Assembly: GCA_946885735.1 (NCBI GenBank)
Contig: CAMPGW010000001.1
Span: forward strand, 27,405 to 91,404
DNA: 64,000 bases
DNA from: an uncultured Gammaproteobacteria bacterium
GTDB taxonomy: Bacteria > Pseudomonadota > Gammaproteobacteria > Xanthomonadales > Xanthomonadaceae
Reading direction: 5' to 3'
Shown: piece by piece, positions 60,038 to 64,000 of the stretch
Position numbering within the stretch: the first letter of the stretch is position 1
How the letters are laid out: every line of letters begins with the position of its first letter
Program-made: the position numbers and the translations under genes
Notes under the pieces: model-generated
Told to the model about the DNA's origin: nothing
What the model saw: the letters and a program-made list of their open reading frames with translations, nothing else
Databases searched by the model: none

Positions 60038-61501
60038 ATGCGCCGCACCGCCCGTCTGCTGACCTGCCTGCTCGCCCTCCTGCCCGCGGTGGCCGCGGCC
60101 GCGCCCGACTACGCGGCGCGCCGCGCCGAACTCATGCGGCGCATCGGACCCGACGCGATGCTGATCGTGGTGTCGCCCGAGCCCAAGCAGCGCAACGGCG
60201 ACGTCTTCTATCCCTTCCGCCAGGAGGACAGCCTGCTGTACCTCACCGGCCAGCACGAACCGGAGACCAGCCTGGTGCTCGTGCCCGGTGAAAACGCGCA
60301 TCGCGAGATCGTATTCACCCGCGACTCCAATCCGGCCCAGGAAGTCTGGACCGGGCGCATCCCCACGCGCGACGAAGTCTCGAAGGCGACGGGCGTGAAG
60401 GAAGTGGTGTCCTCGTCGCGCTTCCGCGGCTTCCTGCGGGCGGCGATGGAATGCGGCAGCTGGGGCGATTCGCGCACCTACCGCAGCCTCGGCGGCCCCG
60501 GCCTGCCGGCCTGGTGCGAGAGAGTGCGCAACGGCAAGGCGCAGGTGTGGATGCTGCTGGAGTCGCGCAACCTCGGCGGCGATCCTTCCGCCGAGCAGCG
60601 CCTGCAGCGCGAGCTCCGTGACGCCTACCCGGAACTGCAGTTCCGTGACGCCTGGCCGCTGCTGGTCGGCATGCGCATGGTCAAGGACGCCGGCGAGATC
60701 GCCACCGTGCAGCGCGCCATCGACGTCACCGTCGCCGCGCAGAAGGCGGCGATGCGCCGCGTGCGCAGCGCCACCCACGAGTACCAGGTGCAGGCCACCA
60801 TCGAACACGCCTTCCGCGACGGCGGCGCCTGCTGCCCGTCCTTCCCGTCCATCGTCGCCTCGGGCCGCAACGCCACCACGCTGCACTACGAGACCAACAA
60901 CGACCCGATCCCGGCCGGCAGCCTGATGCTCACCGACATCGGCGCCGAGGTGGACGGTTACGCCGCCGACGTCACCCGCACCTACCCGCAGTCGGGCCGC
61001 TTCTCGCCCGAGCAGCGCGCCATCTACGAGGCCGTGCTGCGCGCGCAGGACGAGACCATCGCCATGATGGTGCCCGGCGCCGCCATGAGCGACGTCCACG
61101 AGGCGGCGATCCGGATCCTCGGCGAGGACCTGCTCAAGCTCGGCCTGGTCAGCAAGAACGAGCGCGACCAGGTGCGCATGTACTTCATCCACGGCCTCGG
61201 CCACGAGCTGGGCCTGCGCGTGCACGACGTCAGCGACCGCACCCGCAAGCTCGAGCCGGGCCGCATCATCACCAACGAGCCGGGCGTCTACGTGCGCCCG
61301 ACCGACGTGAAGGCCAACCCGGCCTACCAGGCGCTGTCGGCGGCGGAGAAGGCCGGCATCGATGCCGCGCTCGCGAAGTACGCCGACATCGGCGTGCGCA
61401 TCGAGGACGACATCCTGATCACCGCCGGCGCGCCGAAGAACCTCAGCGCCGCCGCGCCGCGCACGGTGGCCGAGATCGAGGCCTGGATGGCGGGGCCCTA
61501 A
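60038..61501 (+). CDS. Secreted M24-family aminopeptidase P-like protease
   Basis: 487 residues with CAAGGAA upstream and a signal peptide (LLTCLLALLPAVAAAA, cleavage about residue 20). The N-terminal AMP_N domain has FYPFRQEDSLLYLTG. The pita-bread catalytic domain has all five metal ligands: two Asp in LTDIGAEVDGYAADVTRTY, His in FIHGLGHELG, Glu in TNEPGVY and Glu in RIEDDILIT. It removes the N-terminal residue before proline, probably with two Mn ions. Cytosolic PepP is the usual form; export to the periplasm is the Xanthomonadales variant. Confidence 0.93.
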   Translation: MRRTARLLTCLLALLPAVAAAAPDYAARRAELMRRIGPDAMLIVVSPEPKQRNGDVFYPFRQEDSLLYLTGQHEPETSLVLVPGENAHREIVFTRDSNPAQEVWTGRIPTRDEVSKATGVKEVVSSSRFRGFLRAAMECGSWGDSRTYRSLGGPGLPAWCERVRNGKAQVWMLLESRNLGGDPSAEQRLQRELRDAYPELQFRDAWPLLVGMRMVKDAGEIATVQRAIDVTVAAQKAAMRRVRSATHEYQVQATIEHAFRDGGACCPSFPSIVASGRNATTLHYETNNDPIPAGSLMLTDIGAEVDGYAADVTRTYPQSGRFSPEQRAIYEAVLRAQDETIAMMVPGAAMSDVHEAAIRILGEDLLKLGLVSKNERDQVRMYFIHGLGHELGLRVHDVSDRTRKLEPGRIITNEPGVYVRPTDVKANPAYQALSAAEKAGIDAALAKYADIGVRIEDDILITAGAPKNLSAAAPRTVAEIEAWMAGP

Positions 61502-62055
61502 CGCACCGCCTGGTCGATCTCACGCTGCATCGCGGGCGTGATGGACGTGTCTCGGGCGGGGAGAGGTGTCTCCCCCCGGCGGCCGTTGCGTTCGATGTCG
61601 TCGATCAGCGCTCGCATCTGTTCGATCTCGCTGACCTGCGACTCGATGATCTTGTCGGCCAGGCGACGCACGCGCGGATCGCTGATCGTGGCCTTGCGCG
61701 AGTTGTTGATGGCGATGGAGTGGTGCGGGATCATCGCCCGCATGAAGGCGGTGTCGTCCACCAGGGTCTGGTTGCGGTTCATCGCCAGCAAGGCGATGGC
61801 GCCGAGGGTCGCGAAGCCGGCCACCGCCAGCCTGGTACGCTGTCCTGCGTACATCTTCCACATGAATCCGAGCATCACCAGCGCCATGATGCAGCCCATG
61901 GCCAGCGACGCCAGCAGCCGGTTGAGGCTGAAGAACAGGTGGTCCTGGGCGTAGACCAGCTGGTACATGAGTACGAACATGATGGCCGTGGAGGTCGCGA
62001 TCATCGCGAAGAATCGGCCCCATCCCATCTTCGAATTGCCGTGCATGCCATCCAT
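61498..62055 (-). CDS. Membrane-bound DUF305 protein
   Basis: 185 residues. Three membrane helices (about 12-35, 45-65, 75-92) precede the DUF305 segment, whose conserved block FMRAMIPHHSIAINNS includes the His-His pair and paired Met residues suited to copper or silver binding. Related PcoE/CueP-like and DUF305 proteins are linked to metal stress. The end overlaps the M24 peptidase stop by 4 bases in the convergent direction. Regulation not visible in the 107 bases before its start (62056-62162). Confidence 0.88.
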   Translation of the reverse strand: MDGMHGNSKMGWGRFFAMIATSTAIMFVLMYQLVYAQDHLFFSLNRLLASLAMGCIMALVMLGFMWKMYAGQRTRLAVAGFATLGAIALLAMNRNQTLVDDTAFMRAMIPHHSIAINNSRKATISDPRVRRLADKIIESQVSEIEQMRALIDDIERNGRRGETPLPARDTSITPAMQREIDQAVR

Positions 62056-62162
62056 GGCAGCCTCGCTGGACGCGGCATCCCGCCGGTCTTGCCATTCTGC
62101 CGCCGCGCCGCCGGTCGTGGATTAATGCAGGCTCGCCGGGCCACGGAGCCCGATGCAGCGAC

Positions 62163-62813
62163 TCAAACCTCCAGGCCCGGGTGCAGCTCGGTCCGGGCCT
62201 CCCCGATCACCCACAACGGCGAAACGTATCGGTCCCGAAGCGTCTGGCCCTGGCTGGTGTACTCCAGATCGGTGCCGGGTGGGCAGCCGAGCCCGGGAAG
62301 CAGGCCGCGCAGTACCTCCAGCGCCCGGTCGCGGTCGAGGGTATCCACGTCGATGCCGCAGTGCTCGATCGGTCGCGACCCGTCCGGCCGTTCCTGGCCC
62401 AGCAGCGACCCGCCGCCTGACACGTGACCGAGGTCCGCGACCCCCAGGGCCTCGTCGATCGGCTCCTCGAACCGCACTCCCCGTTCCGCCGGCCCGATGT
62501 CGTCGGGAATGCGGATGTAGATGAACTGCTCGGGGTCCCAGTCTTGCTCCGGCCCGCTTTCACCGTCCGAGGCGGCGGCCTCGAGTCGCTGCAGCTTTCG
62601 CGCCAGCAGCCACATCCACGAGGCGAAGCCGAGGCCGATCGCGACGAACGCGAAGGCGACCACCCAGGGCCAGCGCGCGCCCGGCCACGCCTGCGCCGCC
62701 GCCCAGGCCAGGGCGAACCACAGCACCGAGCGCAGTCCTGTCTTGATGACGAGGCGGCGCGCGGCCGCTGCCGTGCTTGCCGATGGGGAGATTCCGTCCT
62801 GCTCTTCCGCCAT
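62163..62813 (-). CDS. Inner-membrane protein with cytosolic domain, unknown function
   Basis: 216 residues. Two membrane helices (about 28-45 and 48-70) follow a short Ser/Ala-rich N-terminus. The remaining 140 residues are acidic and soluble: WDPEQFIYIRIPDDIGP, RGVRFEEPIDEALG, GGGSLLG and HCGIDVDTLDRDRALEVLRGLLP. The end of the soluble part resembles small uncharacterised domains that pair a beta sheet with two helices, but I cannot name a family. The ATG at 62813 has GGAGGG upstream. Confidence 0.7.
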   Translation of the reverse strand: MAEEQDGISPSASTAAAARRLVIKTGLRSVLWFALAWAAAQAWPGARWPWVVAFAFVAIGLGFASWMWLLARKLQRLEAAASDGESGPEQDWDPEQFIYIRIPDDIGPAERGVRFEEPIDEALGVADLGHVSGGGSLLGQERPDGSRPIEHCGIDVDTLDRDRALEVLRGLLPGLGCPPGTDLEYTSQGQTLRDRYVSPLWVIGEARTELHPGLEV

Positions 62814-62914
62814 GAGTCGCCCTCCGTCAGATTCGACGAGTGTTCCATGACGGTGATACCGGTGCGAGCCGAAAATCCCGTGGGAAAACCTTTAGCGCCG
62901 GCAAGCCGGGCCAT

Positions 62915-63010
62915 CCCCACGGCGGCCAACAGGCGGAAGGCGATGGTGAGCACCGCCGCGGCGAGCAGCGCATCGGCGATCCGCTGCAATGCGGCACGGA
63001 AATCCGCGAC
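62915..63010 (-). pseudogene. Remnant of a DUF998-like C-terminus
   Basis: Translated on the minus strand this stretch reads VADFRAALQRIADALLAA and then a hydrophobic AVLTIAFRLL segment. It matches, position by position, the C-terminal end of the DUF998-like gene at 63623-64000 (VAEMRGLLQRSADGLLAA, then CLLAIAFRVL). No start with a ribosome site and no upstream coding sequence of that family lies between, so it looks like the tail of a lost or displaced second copy, on the other side of the DUF421 gene. Confidence 0.5.
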
Positions 63011-63027
63011 ACCGGGCCGCCGTGCGA

Positions 63028-63552
63028 TCAGCCGGGCCGATGCACGCCGTCGAGGCTGGACCGGTCGCCCGGTCCGGAGTGGGTGGCCACGACAGTCATG
63101 GACCCGTCGGTCTCCAGCACCACCGCATCGGCTTCGGCGAGCGAGGCATAGCCCGCGGCACGCACCGCGGCGCGCACCTCATCTTCTGTAACCCGCGATC
63201 GCCTGAGCGCCGCTTGCAGGAATTCGCCACGCAACAGCAGCAACGCGGGCTCGCCGGTGACGACGCGTCGCACCCAGCGCGCCCGCACGCTCGACCAGGT
63301 CACCAGGAACTGCAGGCCGATCAGCACCGCGAACGCCAGCACGCCCTCCAGCAGCGCCACGTCCTTGGAGAGCAGGACGGTTGCAAGCGTCGAGCCCAGC
63401 GCCACCGTGACCACCAGGTCGAACGCGTTCATCTTCGAGAGCGTGCGCTTGCCGGACAGGCGCAACAGGCCGACCAGCGCGGCATAGGCGAACACCCCGA
63501 TCACCAGGGTTCGCAGCAGGCCGTTCCATCCGTTGAAGAACAGGGAGTCCAT
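63028..63552 (-). CDS. DUF421/YetF-like membrane protein
   Basis: 174 residues from the ATG at 63552. Three membrane segments (about 15-32, 45-62, 65-82) are followed by the soluble DUF421 domain: KRTLSKMNAFDLVVTVALGS is the family hallmark, and GEPALLLLRGEFLQAALRRSRVTEDEV the cytosolic or periplasmic core. YetF-like proteins have no settled function but are linked to sporulation or envelope maintenance in Bacillus. The gene sits between the DUF998 remnant and the DUF998-like gene. Confidence 0.9.
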   Translation of the reverse strand: MDSLFFNGWNGLLRTLVIGVFAYAALVGLLRLSGKRTLSKMNAFDLVVTVALGSTLATVLLSKDVALLEGVLAFAVLIGLQFLVTWSSVRARWVRRVVTGEPALLLLRGEFLQAALRRSRVTEDEVRAAVRAAGYASLAEADAVVLETDGSMTVVATHSGPGDRSSLDGVHRPG

Positions 63553-63622
63553 GTGCGCAGCTCCGCGGCCGTCGCGGCGGCCATCCATGGTTTCCCGATT
63601 ATCGGCGCCGCGTCGCGTCGGC

Positions 63623-64000
63623 TCAACCGGCGGATCGGCAATGCGGAAATTGCAGCACGCGAAAGGCAATCGCAAGCAGGCATGCCGCAAGCAATCCGTC
63701 GGCCGATCGCTGCAGCAAGCCGCGCATCTCAGCGACTGCAGGGCTGAGCATGGACACGAACAGGACGATGAATGCGAGCGCGGCGAAGCGCAACACGTGC
63801 CGCACCGTCGCGTGGTCCCGCAGCGCGGGCGCGAAGGACACCAGGGAAATGCCGAGCGCACCGGCGAAATAGGTGGTGACGCCCAGGACATCGTGGATTA
63901 CCTGCGTCGGCGAGCCACCCACCGGGCAGCCCACGTCGCAGGGCGCCAGCGCCACCCCGATGAAGGCCACCGGTTGCGACCACAGCAGCCACCAACCCAG
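63623..64000 (-). CDS. DUF998-like membrane protein, 5' end beyond the window
   Basis: At least 125 residues, open to the window's right edge, so the true start lies beyond 64000. At least four membrane segments; the segment ALAPCDVGCPVGGSPTQVIHDVLG carries the paired Cys and the Ser-x-x-Q-x-x-H pattern of DUF998 proteins. The C-terminal helix (LLQRSADGLLAACLLAIAFRVL) is the part that recurs at 62915-63010. Function unknown. Confidence 0.78.
   Translation of the reverse strand: MGWWLLWSQPVAFIGVALAPCDVGCPVGGSPTQVIHDVLGVTTYFAGALGISLVSFAPALRDHATVRHVLRFAALAFIVLFVSMLSPAVAEMRGLLQRSADGLLAACLLAIAFRVLQFPHCRSAG

Overview
The window is very GC-rich (about 70 % by eye) chromosomal DNA with dense genes, many 1-4 base start/stop overlaps and few AT-rich stretches. 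The gene families (ABC permease fused to an M1 peptidase, TraB/GumN protein, LytS/LytTR pairs, TolB/TPR-type Ser/Thr kinases, secreted M1/M16/M24/M64 peptidases, cyanide-insensitive-type bd oxidase) point to a gammaproteobacterium of the Xanthomonadales/Lysobacterales. That assignment is an inference; no rRNA or tRNA gene was seen.

1-15.9 kb: the 5' end of a GlxA-like regulator gene, a TPR protein, a secreted protein translationally coupled to a trypsin-like protease, and the first of two large paralogous Ser/Thr kinases. Then come a HAD phosphatase, an RcnB-like protein with calcium-type repeats, a membrane-anchored protein of unknown function, a Crp/Fnr regulator, and a minus-strand operon (GntR/YtrA repressor, ABC ATPase, permease, acyltransferase) with a clear palindromic operator. 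A small soluble protein and the second kinase follow. Both kinases carry the same 15-bp promoter-like element.

16-29 kb: an ABC ATPase coupled to a 1201-residue permease/M1-peptidase fusion, an M16 peptidase, a 45-residue metallothionein, an orphan contractile-tail sheath protein with no other phage gene around it, a DUF1428 protein, an M64 peptidase, a zinc alcohol dehydrogenase, a STAS-like protein and a membrane protein.

29-41.3 kb is a signalling region. It holds two LytS/LytTR two-component pairs and, between them on the minus strand, a coupled PAS-histidine kinase / response regulator / REC-PAS-GAF-GGDEF-EAL cassette. Upstream of that cassette lies the most unusual gene of the window (36078-38711): one polypeptide joining a phage-endolysin-like GH19 domain, a papain-like cysteine protease and a GHSAG alpha/beta hydrolase. 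Divergent from it is a small Cys-rich lipoprotein, the first gene of the second LytS/LytTR operon.

41.3-64 kb: mostly housekeeping and stress genes. They include a glycine-zipper Tyr-rich protein with a good terminator, GST, EF-hand protein, group III truncated haemoglobin, GAF protein, secreted M1 aminopeptidase, ArsC, bd oxidase (cydAB plus a 42-residue DUF2474-like subunit), TraB/GumN protein, dihaem cytochrome c with a membrane partner, GFA and SDR enzymes, YciI protein, hybrid histidine kinase, M24 peptidase, DUF305, DUF421 and a DUF998-like gene cut by the window end.

Taken together the window is rich in peptidases (trypsin-like, papain-like, M1 twice, M16, M24, M64) and in envelope and nucleotide signalling. 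That suits a bacterium living on secreted hydrolases, possibly a predator or scavenger of other microbes. The lifestyle reading is an inference.
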